Origin: Alloyangia pacifica
GTDB taxonomy: Bacteria > Pseudomonadota > Alphaproteobacteria > Rhodobacterales > Rhodobacteraceae
DNA length: 64,000 nucleotides
Direction of reading: 5' to 3'
Assembly (NCBI RefSeq): GCF_003111685.1
Contig: NZ_CP022190.1
Span: 830,001 to 894,000, forward strand
The notes beneath the pieces are model-generated. The model searched no databases. It saw only the letters and a program-made list of their open reading frames with translations, and was not told where the DNA came from. Below are positions 51,506-63,014 of the stretch, piece after piece. The position numbers and the translations under genes were made by a program. Position 1 is the first letter of the stretch. Every line of letters begins with the position of its first letter.

Positions 51506-53806
51506 ATGGCATCCGCACGCACACGGCTTGCCTCTGGCACAGCCGTCTTTCTCCTGTCCGCCGCCCCGCTGACCCCGGCACTGGCGCAGGACCTTACACT
51601 TGGCGACGACAGCGGCTACGAGCTCGGCACCATCGTTTTGACCGCCGAGGAGCAGATCAAGCAGGCGCTCGGCACCTCGACGATCACCGCCGCGGACATC
51701 GAGAAGCAGCCCGTGGTCAACGACGTGGCCGAGATCATCCGCAAGATGCCGGGCGTCAACCTCAGCGGCACCTCGCCCTCGGGTCAGCGCGGCAACCAGC
51801 GCCAGGTCGACATCCGCGGCATGGGTCCGGAGAACGTGCTGATCCTGATCGACGGCAAGCCGGTGCTGTCGCGCACCTCGGTGAAGATGGGCCGCTCGGG
51901 CGAGCGCGACACCCGCGGTGACACCAACTGGGTGCCCGCCGAGATGGTCGATCGCATCGAGGTCATTCGCGGGCCGGCGGCGGCCCGCTATGGCTCGGGT
52001 GCCGCGGGCGGGGTGGTGAACATCATCACCAAGGCCCCGGAAGAAGACTTGCTGCAGCTCGGCACCTTCTTCGACGCGCCCGAAAGCAGCCTCGAGGGCG
52101 CGACCCAGCGCTACAACCTGCTTTGGGCCAAGAATCTGAACAACGACTTCTCGCTGCGCTTCTCGGGCAGCTACAACAAGACCGATGCCGATGATCCCGA
52201 GCTCAATGCCGAAACCGTCGAGGGCGAGACCTGCACCGACCGGAGCGGCGCAGAGACCGAATGCGGCTACGACGCGGGCAGCGAGGGCGTGGTCAACAAG
52301 GATGCCTCGTTGCTGCTGCGCTGGACGCCGAGCGACCGCAACAGCTTCGACTTCGATCTCGGCTGGTCGCGGCAGGGCAACATCTACGCCGGTGACAAGC
52401 TGCTCGGTGGCGGCTTGACCGACAGCGGCGGCACGGTTGTCGATGACCTCGCCGAGGACGGCGACGAAACCAACGTCATGGAGCGCTACACCGCCGCCAT
52501 CACCCATAACGGCAGCTACGGCTGGGGCGAAACGCGCAGCTACCTGCAATACGAGCACACCGACAACACCCGTCTGACCGAGGGGCCGGCCGGCGGGTCC
52601 GAGGGCATGATCAATGCAACCGACGAATGGGATACGGCACTGCTCGACGCCATCGCGGCCAAGTCCGAGACCTACATCGACCGCAGCTTCCTCGGCCGCC
52701 CCTCGGCGCTGACGCTCGGCGCCGAAGCGCGCTACGAGCGGCTCGATCTCGGCGACTACAGCTCATTCGCGTCGATCACCAGCGATGACGGTGGCATCAA
52801 TTCCTCTAGCGGCGACGAGCTCACCGAGCAACTGACCCTCGGTCTCTATCTCGAGGACAACATCGAGTGGACCGACCGGCTGACGCTGACCCCCTCGGTG
52901 CGTGTCGACTGGGCCGACAGCTTTGGCTACAACTGGTCGGGCGGGCTGAATGCCTCCTACGCGGTGAACTCGGAATGGACGGTCAAGGGCGGCGTGGCGC
53001 GGGCGTTCAAGGCGCCGACGCTCTACCAGCTGTCAGACACCTACGTCTACACGACGCGCGGCAATGGCTGCCCTTATCCCTACGTCGGCGACGGCCCCTG
53101 CTACGTTCTGGGCAACGACGACCTGGACCCCGAGACCTCGATCAACTCCGAAATCGGGATCGCCTATGCCGGCCTCAATGGTGTCAACGCGACGCTGACC
53201 TATTTCCACAACGACTACCGAGACAAGATTCAGGCGGGCACCGAGCAGGCCGGCACCACCCAGGTCAGTGGCAACGCGGCGCGGCTCTACCAATGGGAAA
53301 ACGTTCCCCAGTCGACGGTCGAGGGTCTTGAGGGCAGCTTCGCGATGCCTCTCGGCGAGCGGGTCTCGCTGGCGGTGAACGGAACCTACATGATCGAGTC
53401 GAGCCAGAAGCTGAAGATCAAGGGCGGCACCAATTCGGATGGCGAAACCTATGATGCCGTCGAGGTAGACGTGCCGCTGTCGCTGGTGCCCGAGTACACG
53501 ATCAACGCCGCGGTGACCTGGAACGTAAACGACAAGTTCAGCCTTATCCCCTCGCTCACCCATTATGGTCCGATCGAGGCGACGGAGTACAGCGCAGCGA
53601 CCGGCTACGCCCAGGGCGACGACGAGGACCGCGATCCCTATACGCTGGTCAATCTGGGCATGACCTACCAGTTCGACAACGGCTTCGATCTCAAGGCCGG
53701 GGTGACCAACCTTTTTGATACCGAGATCCTGCGCTCGGGAGACGGTGCGAACACCTACAACGAGCCTGGACGAGCCTATTACTTCGGTCTGACCAAGACC
53801 TTCTAA
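51506..53806 (+). CDS. TonB-dependent siderophore receptor, FepA type
   Basis: This 766-residue outer-membrane receptor imports ferric siderophores using TonB energy. It has a signal peptide (about residues 1-28, ending 'LTPALAQ'). The plug domain carries 'GTIVLTAEEQIKQALGTSTIT' (TonB-box region) and 'RQVDIRGMGPENVLILIDGKPV', and the FepA-type block 'MGRSGERDTRGDTNWVPAEMVDRIEVIRGPAAARYGSGAAGGVVNIITK'. The barrel ends in 'AYYFGLTKTF', a proper Phe terminus. AGAGAGGAT precedes the ATG. Catecholate (enterobactin-like) specificity is inferred from similarity to FepA/PfeA. No siderophore genes are nearby. Confidence 0.92.
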   Translation: MASARTRLASGTAVFLLSAAPLTPALAQDLTLGDDSGYELGTIVLTAEEQIKQALGTSTITAADIEKQPVVNDVAEIIRKMPGVNLSGTSPSGQRGNQRQVDIRGMGPENVLILIDGKPVLSRTSVKMGRSGERDTRGDTNWVPAEMVDRIEVIRGPAAARYGSGAAGGVVNIITKAPEEDLLQLGTFFDAPESSLEGATQRYNLLWAKNLNNDFSLRFSGSYNKTDADDPELNAETVEGETCTDRSGAETECGYDAGSEGVVNKDASLLLRWTPSDRNSFDFDLGWSRQGNIYAGDKLLGGGLTDSGGTVVDDLAEDGDETNVMERYTAAITHNGSYGWGETRSYLQYEHTDNTRLTEGPAGGSEGMINATDEWDTALLDAIAAKSETYIDRSFLGRPSALTLGAEARYERLDLGDYSSFASITSDDGGINSSSGDELTEQLTLGLYLEDNIEWTDRLTLTPSVRVDWADSFGYNWSGGLNASYAVNSEWTVKGGVARAFKAPTLYQLSDTYVYTTRGNGCPYPYVGDGPCYVLGNDDLDPETSINSEIGIAYAGLNGVNATLTYFHNDYRDKIQAGTEQAGTTQVSGNAARLYQWENVPQSTVEGLEGSFAMPLGERVSLAVNGTYMIESSQKLKIKGGTNSDGETYDAVEVDVPLSLVPEYTINAAVTWNVNDKFSLIPSLTHYGPIEATEYSAATGYAQGDDEDRDPYTLVNLGMTYQFDNGFDLKAGVTNLFDTEILRSGDGANTYNEPGRAYYFGLTKTF

Positions 53807-53833
53807 TCTCCGAAGTAGTTCCTCAAAAAAACT

Positions 53834-53865
53834 AAGAGCTGCCCGCATCTTGCGGGCAGCTCTTT
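53834..53865. terminator. Bidirectional Rho-independent terminator between receptor and nrdF
   Basis: A 14-bp perfect stem, AAGAGCTGCCCGCA (53834-53847) with TGCGGGCAGCTCTT (53851-53864), has a three-base loop. Downstream of the receptor gene it ends in T, and on the other side the sequence is A-rich (53825-53831), so it can stop transcripts from both convergent units. Confidence 0.88.
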
Positions 53866-53951
53866 ATGTTGTCGCGGTAGGCCAGAGGCGGCCGGCACGA
53901 AAAGCCGCGGGCAGCAGACCCGCCCGCGGGTTGAGATAGGTCAGGCTGGGA

Positions 53952-55046
<1,095 letters not shown>

Positions 55047-57170
55047 TCAGAGCGTACAGGAGACGCAGCCCTGCACTTCGGTGCCCTCGAGCGCGGTCTG
55101 GCGCAGGCGCACGTAGTAGATCGTCTTGATGCCCTTCTTCCAGGCGTAGATCTGCGCACGGTTGATGTCCCGCGTGGTGGCCTCGGCGGGGAAGAACAGC
55201 GTCAGTGACAGGCCCTGGTCGACGTGCTCGGTGGCCGCCGCATAGGTGTCGATGAGCTTTTCCGGGCCGATCTCGTAGGCGTCGCGGTAGTACTCGAGGT
55301 TCTCGTTGTTCATGAAGGCAGCCGGGTAGTAGACGCGGCCGATCTTGCCTTCCTTGCGGATCTCGATCTTCGACACGATCGGGTGGATCGAGGAGGTCGA
55401 GTTGTTGATGTAGCTGATCGAGCCGGTCGGCGGCACCGCCTGCAGGTTCCGGTTGTAGAGCCCGTGCTCCATCACGTCGGCCTTCAGCGCGTCCCAATCC
55501 GAACGCGTGGGCAGGATGATGCCGTCGAAGAGCTTGCTGACGGTTTCGCTCTCGGGCAGCCAGTCGCGCGTGACGTATTTCTCGAAGAAGCTGCCGTCGG
55601 CATATTTCGACTTCTCGAAGCCCTTGAAGGTCATGCCTTTTTCACGCGCCATGGCGCAGGAGGCGCGTAGGGCGTGATAGGCCACGGCGGCGAAATAGAC
55701 CGAGGTGAACTCGACGCCCTCGTCGGAGCCGTAATGCACGTGCTCGCGGGCAAGGTAGCCATGCAGGTTCATCTGGCCGAGACCGATCGCGCGGCTCTCG
55801 TCGTTGCCGCGGCGGATCGAAGGCACGCTGTCGATCGCCGACATTTCCGACACGGCGGTGAGCGCGCGGATCGCGGTCTCGATCGAGGCGCCGAAGTCCG
55901 GGCCGTCCATGGTCTTGGCGATGTTCATCGAGCCGAGGTTGCACGAAATGTCGGTGCCCAGCTTCGAGTAGCTCAGGTCGTCGTTGAACTCCGACGCCTC
56001 GGCCACCTGCAGGATCTCCGAGCAGAGGTTCGACATGGTGATGCGCCCGTCGACCGGGTTGGCTTCGTTCACCGTGTCCTCGAACATGATGTAGGGATAG
56101 CCGCTCTCGAACTGGATCTCGGCCAGCGTCTGGAAGAAGGCGCGGGCGTTGATCTTGGTCTTGCGGATGCGCTTGTCCTCGACCATCTCCTCGTATTTCT
56201 CGGTGACCGAGATTTCGGAGAAGGGCACGCCGTAGACCTTCTGCACGTCATGCGGCGAGAAGAGATACATCGGCTCGTTGCGCTTGGCGAGCTCGAAGGT
56301 CACGTCGGGGATCACCACGCCAAGGCTGAGCGTCTTGATGCGGATCTTCTCATCGGCGTTCTCGCGCTTGGTGTCGAGGAACTTGAGGATGTCGGGGTGG
56401 TGCGCGTTCAGATAGACCGCGCCCGCGCCCTGACGCGCACCCAGCTGGTTGGCATAGGAGAAGCTGTCTTCGAGCAGCTTCATCACAGGGATGACGCCCG
56501 AGGACTGGTTCTCGATGCCCTTGATCGGCGCGCCGGCCTCGCGGATGTTGGTCAGCATCAGGGCGACGCCGCCGCCGCGCTTGGACAGCTGCAGCGACGA
56601 GTTGATCGCCCGGCCGATGCTTTCCATGTTGTCTTCGATGCGCAGCAGGAAGCAGGAGATCAGCTCGCCCCGGCTCTTCTTACCGGCGTTGAGGAAGGTC
56701 GGCGTGGCGGGCTGGAAGCGGCCCGAGAGCATCTCTTCCATGAACGACATCGCCAGCGCCTCGTCGCCGCGTGCCAACGCCAGCGCCACCATGACGACGC
56801 GGTCCTCGTAGCGCTCGAGGAAGCGTTTCCCGTCACGCGTCTTCAGCGTGTAGGAGGTGTAATACTTGAACGCGCCGAGAAAGGTCGGGAAGCGGAACTT
56901 CTTGGCAAAGGCCGCGTCCCAGATCTTCTGCAGGAAGGCGGGCGGGTATTGCTCGAGCACCTCCGCCTCGTAATAGCCTTCCTCGACGAGGTAGCCGAGC
57001 TTTTCCGTCAGCGAGTGGAAGAACACGGTGTTCTGGTTCACGTGCTGAAGGAAATACTGCCGCGCCGCCATCCGGTCGGCCTCGAAGCGGATGTTGCCGT
57101 CCGCATCGTAGAGGTTCAGCATGGCGTTGAGCGCGTGGTAGTCCAGCGTCTCGTTCAGGCGGTCAAGCAT
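55047..57170 (-). CDS. nrdE: Class Ib ribonucleotide reductase, large subunit
   Basis: This 707-residue catalytic subunit reduces ribonucleoside diphosphates. Catalytic features are visible: 'ELISCFLLR' (first active-site Cys), '[13 protein letters not shown]...[12 protein letters not shown]', 'NLGSMN' and the C-terminal redox pair 'CVSCTL'. The N-terminus lacks the ATP-cone regulatory domain, as normal in class Ib. The ATG at 57170 overlaps the end of nrdI by 16 bases. With nrdH, nrdI and nrdF it is a complete B12-independent system. Confidence 0.97.
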   Translation of the reverse strand: MLDRLNETLDYHALNAMLNLYDADGNIRFEADRMAARQYFLQHVNQNTVFFHSLTEKLGYLVEEGYYEAEVLEQYPPAFLQKIWDAAFAKKFRFPTFLGAFKYYTSYTLKTRDGKRFLERYEDRVVMVALALARGDEALAMSFMEEMLSGRFQPATPTFLNAGKKSRGELISCFLLRIEDNMESIGRAINSSLQLSKRGGGVALMLTNIREAGAPIKGIENQSSGVIPVMKLLEDSFSYANQLGARQGAGAVYLNAHHPDILKFLDTKRENADEKIRIKTLSLGVVIPDVTFELAKRNEPMYLFSPHDVQKVYGVPFSEISVTEKYEEMVEDKRIRKTKINARAFFQTLAEIQFESGYPYIMFEDTVNEANPVDGRITMSNLCSEILQVAEASEFNDDLSYSKLGTDISCNLGSMNIAKTMDGPDFGASIETAIRALTAVSEMSAIDSVPSIRRGNDESRAIGLGQMNLHGYLAREHVHYGSDEGVEFTSVYFAAVAYHALRASCAMAREKGMTFKGFEKSKYADGSFFEKYVTRDWLPESETVSKLFDGIILPTRSDWDALKADVMEHGLYNRNLQAVPPTGSISYINNSTSSIHPIVSKIEIRKEGKIGRVYYPAAFMNNENLEYYRDAYEIGPEKLIDTYAAATEHVDQGLSLTLFFPAEATTRDINRAQIYAWKKGIKTIYYVRLRQTALEGTEVQGCVSCTL

Positions 57171-57568
57171 GGGGTCCCCCAGAAAGCGTCGAGCCCGTCG
57201 TTGACGCGGGCGAAATCCTTGGTCGTTCCCGCCAGCTCAAACGAGTAGAGCAGGGGGACATTGCATTTTTGCGCGATGACGCGGCCCGCGAGCGCGAAGG
57301 TCTCGCCGAAGTTGCGATTGCCGCTGGCGATCACGCCGCGCAGCAGCGCGCGGCGGGACGGGTCGTTGAGAAAGCGGATCACCTGCTTCGGCACCGCGCC
57401 GCGGCCTTCGCCGTCGGCATAGGTCGGGCAGATCAGCACAAAGGGATCGCGCGGATCGGGCGTCAGTTCCTTGGGCGACACCGGGATGCGCAGCGCCGCC
57501 CGGCCGAGGCTGGCGACGAAGCGCGCGGTGTTGCCGCTGGCAGAGGAGAAGAAGACGAGCCCCGACAT
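57155..57568 (-). CDS. nrdI: NrdI flavodoxin-like activator of class Ib ribonucleotide reductase
   Basis: This 137-residue flavoprotein supplies the oxidant that assembles the manganese cofactor of NrdF. '[16 protein letters not shown]' (FMN phosphate loop), '[10 protein letters not shown]' and '[14 protein letters not shown]' are the NrdI motifs. It lies between nrdH and nrdE. The gap from nrdH is 31 bases. Confidence 0.95.
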   Translation of the reverse strand: MSGLVFFSSASGNTARFVASLGRAALRIPVSPKELTPDPRDPFVLICPTYADGEGRGAVPKQVIRFLNDPSRRALLRGVIASGNRNFGETFALAGRVIAQKCNVPLLYSFELAGTTKDFARVNDGLDAFWGTPCLTA

Positions 57569-57599
57569 GGTCGATCCCTTGTTGCCGATCCCGCCGCGA

Positions 57600-57821
57600 T
57601 CAGCTCGCGAGGCGGGCGATCAGGTCCGGACGGAAGCCCGACCAGTGGTCTTCGCCAAAGGTCACGACGGGGGCCTGGCGGTAGCCGAGCTCGGTGACCA
57701 GCGACATGGCCGCGTCGTCCTCGGTGAGGTCGATCACGTTGTAGTCCAGCCCCTTGGCATCGAGCGCGCGGGTGGTGGCAGTGCACTGCACGCAGGCGGG
57801 TTTCGAATAGACGGTGATCAT
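57600..57821 (-). CDS. nrdH: NrdH glutaredoxin-like redox donor
   Basis: This 73-residue redoxin reduces the class Ib reductase. The motif is 'CVQC' (Cys10, Cys13), with 'QAPVV' (cis-Pro) and '[13 protein letters not shown]' for the NrdH C-terminus. It is the first gene of the operon. The leader upstream contains a cobalamin riboswitch. Confidence 0.95.
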   Translation of the reverse strand: MITVYSKPACVQCTATTRALDAKGLDYNVIDLTEDDAAMSLVTELGYRQAPVVTFGEDHWSGFRPDLIARLAS

Positions 57822-57874
57822 GCTCTTGCGTCCTCAGCTGCGAAGGCGGGGACGCGTCACCGCGCAGGCCTTGT

Positions 57875-57930
57875 GCCTGACGCGGTCCTCGCACGCCCCG
57901 AACCCTCCGTTCGTGGTCATTCTGTCAGGC
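57875..57930 (-). promoter_or_regulatory. Possible expression-platform stem of the nrdH riboswitch
   Basis: On the plus strand GCCTGAC (57875-57881) and GTCAGGC (57924-57930) are complementary and lie between the B12 box and the nrdH start. A stem here could alternate with the aptamer or hide the start region. This is inferred from pairing only. Confidence 0.35.
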
Positions 57931-58085
57931 CTTCGGCAGGTCTCCTGGCTTGGCGGGTCGTGGGTCCGGCCGCGCCTTCCCGGGATGTCCCAGTGGCTCA
58001 TTGGGCCTTCACTCGCCGCTTACAGTTGCGGGGGCAGCACCGGTGTTACACCGGTTTCCCTCTTAGCGCCGCGCCGGGCCGTCGC
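57930..58085 (-). promoter_or_regulatory. Cobalamin (B12) riboswitch upstream of nrdHIEF
   Basis: Conserved parts in minus-strand order: GGAAACCGGTGTAACACCGG (plus 58040-58059), GCTGCCCCCGCAACTG with TAAGCGG (58016-58038), GAGCCACTG (57991-57999) and the B12 box AAGCCAGGAGACCTGCC (57935-57951). Spacing and order fit the cobalamin riboswitch family. Class Ib reductase does not need B12, so repression by adenosylcobalamin would make physiological sense. Confidence 0.93.
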
Positions 58086-58106
58086 CCGACTCGATGAACC
58101 GAAAAG

Positions 58107-58122
58107 CAACTATATCTAGAAC
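58107..58122. promoter_or_regulatory. NrdR box 1 upstream of nrdHIEF
   Basis: CAACTATATCTAGAAC matches the core of the NrdR consensus acaCwAtATaTwGtgt (10 of 16 positions). It overlaps the likely -10 region of the nrdH promoter. The second box is exactly 31 bases away. Confidence 0.72.
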
Positions 58123-58143
58123 AGGATGCAGGTCATGCGTCAA
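58113..58143 (-). promoter_or_regulatory. Candidate promoter of nrdHIEF
   Basis: Minus strand TTGACG (58143-58138) with TAGATA (58118-58113) at a 19-base spacing. The long spacing lowers confidence, yet both parts coincide with the NrdR boxes, as expected for a repressed promoter. Confidence 0.4.
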
Positions 58144-58153
58144 TATCCTGTTG
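58138..58153. promoter_or_regulatory. NrdR box 2 upstream of nrdHIEF
   Basis: CGTCAATATCCTGTTG, 9 of 16 positions matching the consensus, including CAATAT. It is 31 bases from box 1, the spacing seen in known NrdR box pairs, and overlaps the likely -35 element. Confidence 0.6.
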
Positions 58154-58288
58154 TGCGAGCCCGACTTCAAAAAATTTTTCAGCCTCTGTGTGCAGCAAGT
58201 CGGCCACGGTGGACACCCTTGGAGCGGCCTTTGCAAGGGGTTGCGCGGGCCATGCATTCTCGACAACTCGGCCCTGCAGGAATGTGCG

Positions 58289-58316
58289 TTGCCCGGGCCA
58301 GGGAGGGCCCCTAAAT
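58289..58316 (+). promoter_or_regulatory. Candidate promoter of the second cuckoo RNA
   Basis: TTGCCC (58289-58294), 16-base spacer, CTAAAT (58311-58316), with C-rich bases before the -10. This is the same layout as at copy A, 36 bases before the first large hairpin. Confidence 0.4.
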
Positions 58317-58321
58317 GTGCC

Positions 58322-58432
58322 CCTGTCGACGCGGCAACGCGTTCAAGGATTTTTTCGGGGTGTTTCTCCTCCTCCCTCAGCCCCGGAAATCGGCGGCGGC
58401 CCTTCTCCTCCTCCCTTGGGGCCGCCGCATCC
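58322..58432 (+). ncRNA. Small RNA with two CCUCCUCCC hairpin loops (cuckoo/CcsR type), copy B
   Basis: Paralogue of copy A. A 5' mini-hairpin GACGCG-GCAA-CGCGTT (58328-58343) has a GNRA-type loop. Hairpin 1 pairs 58352-58362 with 58378-58389 (one bulged G, one G-U pair) and has CCTCCTCCC at 58368-58376. Hairpin 2 pairs GCGGCGGCCC (58393-58402) with GGGCCGCCGC (58419-58428), with CCTCCTCCC at 58407-58415. Sequence differs from copy A mainly in paired positions, as expected for RNA structure. Ends are estimated. There is no DUF1127 gene beside it. Confidence 0.8.
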
Positions 58433-58548
58433 TCCCTTCCTCCGCAAGCTTCCTGATAGGCGCGCGCCGCCAAGCGATCTGGCTTTCGCCCGCCCGCGCG
58501 CATATGCAGACATCACGCACCGTCAGTTCAGCCCTGCAGGAGGTCCGC

Positions 58549-59541
58549 ATGTCCCATATCGTTCTCGTCGCCACCGGTGGCACAATTGCCTCCTATGCCA
58601 AGACCGAGGGCGGCGCGGTCACCGCCGGGCTGAGCGGCGACAGGCTGCTCGAAAGCCTGCACGCACCACTGCCCGGGATCACCGTCGAGGTCGACAACAT
58701 CGAGGCCGCGGGCAGCAACGCGCTGACGCTCGAGACGATTCACAAGCTCTGTCGCCACATCGACGCCCGACTGGCCGAGCCCGGGGTGGATGGCGTCGTC
58801 GTCACCCATGGTACCGATACCATGGAGGAGAGCGCCTTTCTCGCGCGGCTGCTGGTCAGGTCCGACAAGCCAGTGGTCTTCACCGGCGCACAGCGCCACG
58901 CGGGCCAGGCCGACACCGACGGGCCGCGCAACATGCACGACGCGCTGCTCTGCGCGGCGGCGCCGGATCTGGCCGGCGTGGGTGCGGTCATCGTCTTCGA
59001 GGGCGAAATCCACGGCGCGCGCTACGTCAGCAAGGTGCACAGCTCGCGCGTGGACACCTTCCGCTCGAACGGCCATGGCAAGCTGGGCGAGATCGACGAG
59101 GGCGAGGTGCATCTCTACACGCGCCCTGCGCGCCCGCGCGAGGTGATCGACGCGCCGTCGCTGGACCCGAACGTCGAGCTTATCGCGCTCGGGCTCGGCA
59201 GCACGCCGCGCTACTTGGAGTGGTGTGCCTCGAACGGCGTCTCGGGCGTGGTCATCGAGGCCTTCGGGCGCGGCAATGCCCCCAAGGGCTTTGCCGAGGT
59301 CTGCCGCAAGCTCGTCGCGGCGGGCATCCCGGTGATCCTTGCCACCCGCTGTCCCGAGGGGCGGACCCGGGCCATCTACGGCGCCGACAGCGGCGGCGTG
59401 ACGATGGTCGAGGCCGGGGCGATCCTGTCCGGTGATCTCAGCGCCGCCAAGGCCCGCCTGCTGCTCGCCGCGCTGCTGCCGCTGCTGCCCGAGCGGGCAG
59501 GGCGGATGGAGGCCATCGCCGAGGCACTCGCGAAGGTCTGA
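58549..59541 (+). CDS. L-asparaginase (type II-like fold, cytoplasmic)
   Basis: This 330-residue amidohydrolase converts asparagine to aspartate and ammonia. 'VATGGTIAS' (nucleophile Thr12) and 'VVTHGTDTMEES' (second catalytic Thr/Asp, residues 89-90) are the two signatures, and 'ARYVSKVHSSRVDTF' holds the expected Lys. There is no signal peptide. CAGGAGGTCCGC is just before the ATG. An in-frame ATG at 58315 would run through the small RNA and is rejected. Specificity may also include other amides. Confidence 0.9.
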   Translation: MSHIVLVATGGTIASYAKTEGGAVTAGLSGDRLLESLHAPLPGITVEVDNIEAAGSNALTLETIHKLCRHIDARLAEPGVDGVVVTHGTDTMEESAFLARLLVRSDKPVVFTGAQRHAGQADTDGPRNMHDALLCAAAPDLAGVGAVIVFEGEIHGARYVSKVHSSRVDTFRSNGHGKLGEIDEGEVHLYTRPARPREVIDAPSLDPNVELIALGLGSTPRYLEWCASNGVSGVVIEAFGRGNAPKGFAEVCRKLVAAGIPVILATRCPEGRTRAIYGADSGGVTMVEAGAILSGDLSAAKARLLLAALLPLLPERAGRMEAIAEALAKV

Positions 59542-62043
<2,502 letters not shown>

Positions 62044-62062
62044 GGCCGCGCGGAAGTTGAGG

Positions 62063-62097
62063 AAAGGCCCGCACGTGACAGATGTGCGGGCCTTTTT
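62063..62097 (+). terminator. Rho-independent terminator after katG
   Basis: AAAGGCCCGCAC (62063-62074) pairs with GTGCGGGCCTTT (62084-62095), followed by more T. It is a textbook terminator 20 bases after the stop. Confidence 0.9.
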
Positions 62098-62226
62098 GCC
62101 ATCCAGCTCAGAACGGAAAGCCGCCGCCCTTGCGTCCTGGCAGACGTATCCCGAAGAGAGCCGCAGGCCGGGGTCAGAGCCCCTTTTTTTAAAGATGGCG
62201 GAGCCCGCGCATCGCCGTGGTAGGTG

Positions 62227-62994
62227 TCAGCCCTGACCCGCCCGTGCCTTGAGCCGGTGCAGAACCTCCTCGCCAACGGTTTCACCCTCGAAGCGATGCC
62301 AGCGCTCCAGCAGCGGCTGGCCCGAGTTGCGGCAATGGTGCGCCATGGCGGCGCGCGCCGCCCCGGCATCGCGCGCGACCAGGGCGTCGACGATGGCGAC
62401 ATGCTCGTCGCGGGAGAAGCGCGCGATGTCCTCGGCGTTCTGGCGGTTGTTGAGGCGCGTCCATTCCGGGTAGCGCTGGCGGGCGTGCCAGAAATCCTCG
62501 ACCATCGTGACAAAAAGCGAATTGCCGGTGGAGCGCGCGATGACGAGGTGGAACTCGCGGTCATGCGCCTCGATCCGGTCGAAGGGCAGGCGGGTGTCGC
62601 ACATGCCCTCGATGCAGCGGGTCAGCTGCGCGATTTGCCCGGGGGTCACGGTGCTGGCGGCGATGGCGGCGATCTCGGGCTCGATGACGAAGCGCGCCTC
62701 GACCAGTTCAAAGAACCCGGGCAGGCCCGGTGTCTCGGGGTGCGTCTCATCCTGCGCCATGGGCAGCGGGTCGGCCACGAAGGCGCCGGCGCCGTAGCGG
62801 GTGACGACATAGCCCATCAGTTCGAGCGCGATCATCGCCTCGCGCACCGTCGTCCGGCTGACCCCGAGTTGGGCAACCAGATCCTTGTCCGCGGGCATCT
62901 TGGTGCCGGAGGCGAAGTCGCCGGCGCGGATGCGCGCGGCGATCTCCTCGGCCACCAGCCGATATCGCGGGGTCTGGACGATCGGGGTCAGCAT
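62227..62994 (-). CDS. GntR-family regulator, FadR subclass (FCD domain)
   Basis: This 255-residue repressor has an N-terminal winged helix ('VAEEIAARIRAGDFASGTKMPADKDLVAQLGVSRTTVREAMIALELMGYVVTRYGAGAFV') and a C-terminal FCD ligand-binding domain ('FELVEARFVIEPEIAAIAA', 'DREFHLVIARSTGNSLFVTMVEDFWHARQR', 'DEHVAIVDALVARDAGAARAAMAHH'), with His/Asp ligands for a metal as usual. It lies 20 bases from the DenD-like gene in one orientation, so it likely controls sugar-acid catabolism. Confidence 0.92.
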   Translation of the reverse strand: MLTPIVQTPRYRLVAEEIAARIRAGDFASGTKMPADKDLVAQLGVSRTTVREAMIALELMGYVVTRYGAGAFVADPLPMAQDETHPETPGLPGFFELVEARFVIEPEIAAIAASTVTPGQIAQLTRCIEGMCDTRLPFDRIEAHDREFHLVIARSTGNSLFVTMVEDFWHARQRYPEWTRLNNRQNAEDIARFSRDEHVAIVDALVARDAGAARAAMAHHCRNSGQPLLERWHRFEGETVGEEVLHRLKARAGQG

Positions 62995-63014
62995 GGCGGG
63001 TCTCGGTCGTGGCC

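Larger units (their letters stand above)
57822..58548. other. Long leader region shared by nrdH (minus) and the second cuckoo RNA/asparaginase (plus)
   Basis: These 727 bases have no protein gene I can support. The left part (to about 58085) is the cobalamin riboswitch. 58107-58153 holds NrdR boxes and the nrdH promoter. The middle (58160-58280) shows nothing definite. From 58289 a promoter-like pair and a twin-hairpin RNA precede asparaginase. Confidence 0.7.

Noticed and set aside
51220..51540. Minus-strand frame of 106 codons in the dctP/receptor gap
   Set aside because: It overlaps the start of the receptor gene and the likely promoter region and has no family likeness.
58160..58280. A DUF1127-type small gene before the second cuckoo RNA
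   Set aside because: I searched the frames upstream of both RNAs and saw no such protein. Candidate short frames have no DUF1127 motif.
58315..58548. N-terminal extension of asparaginase from an upstream ATG
   Set aside because: It would translate the twin-hairpin RNA. A strong ribosome site stands before the ATG at 58549, where the family begins.
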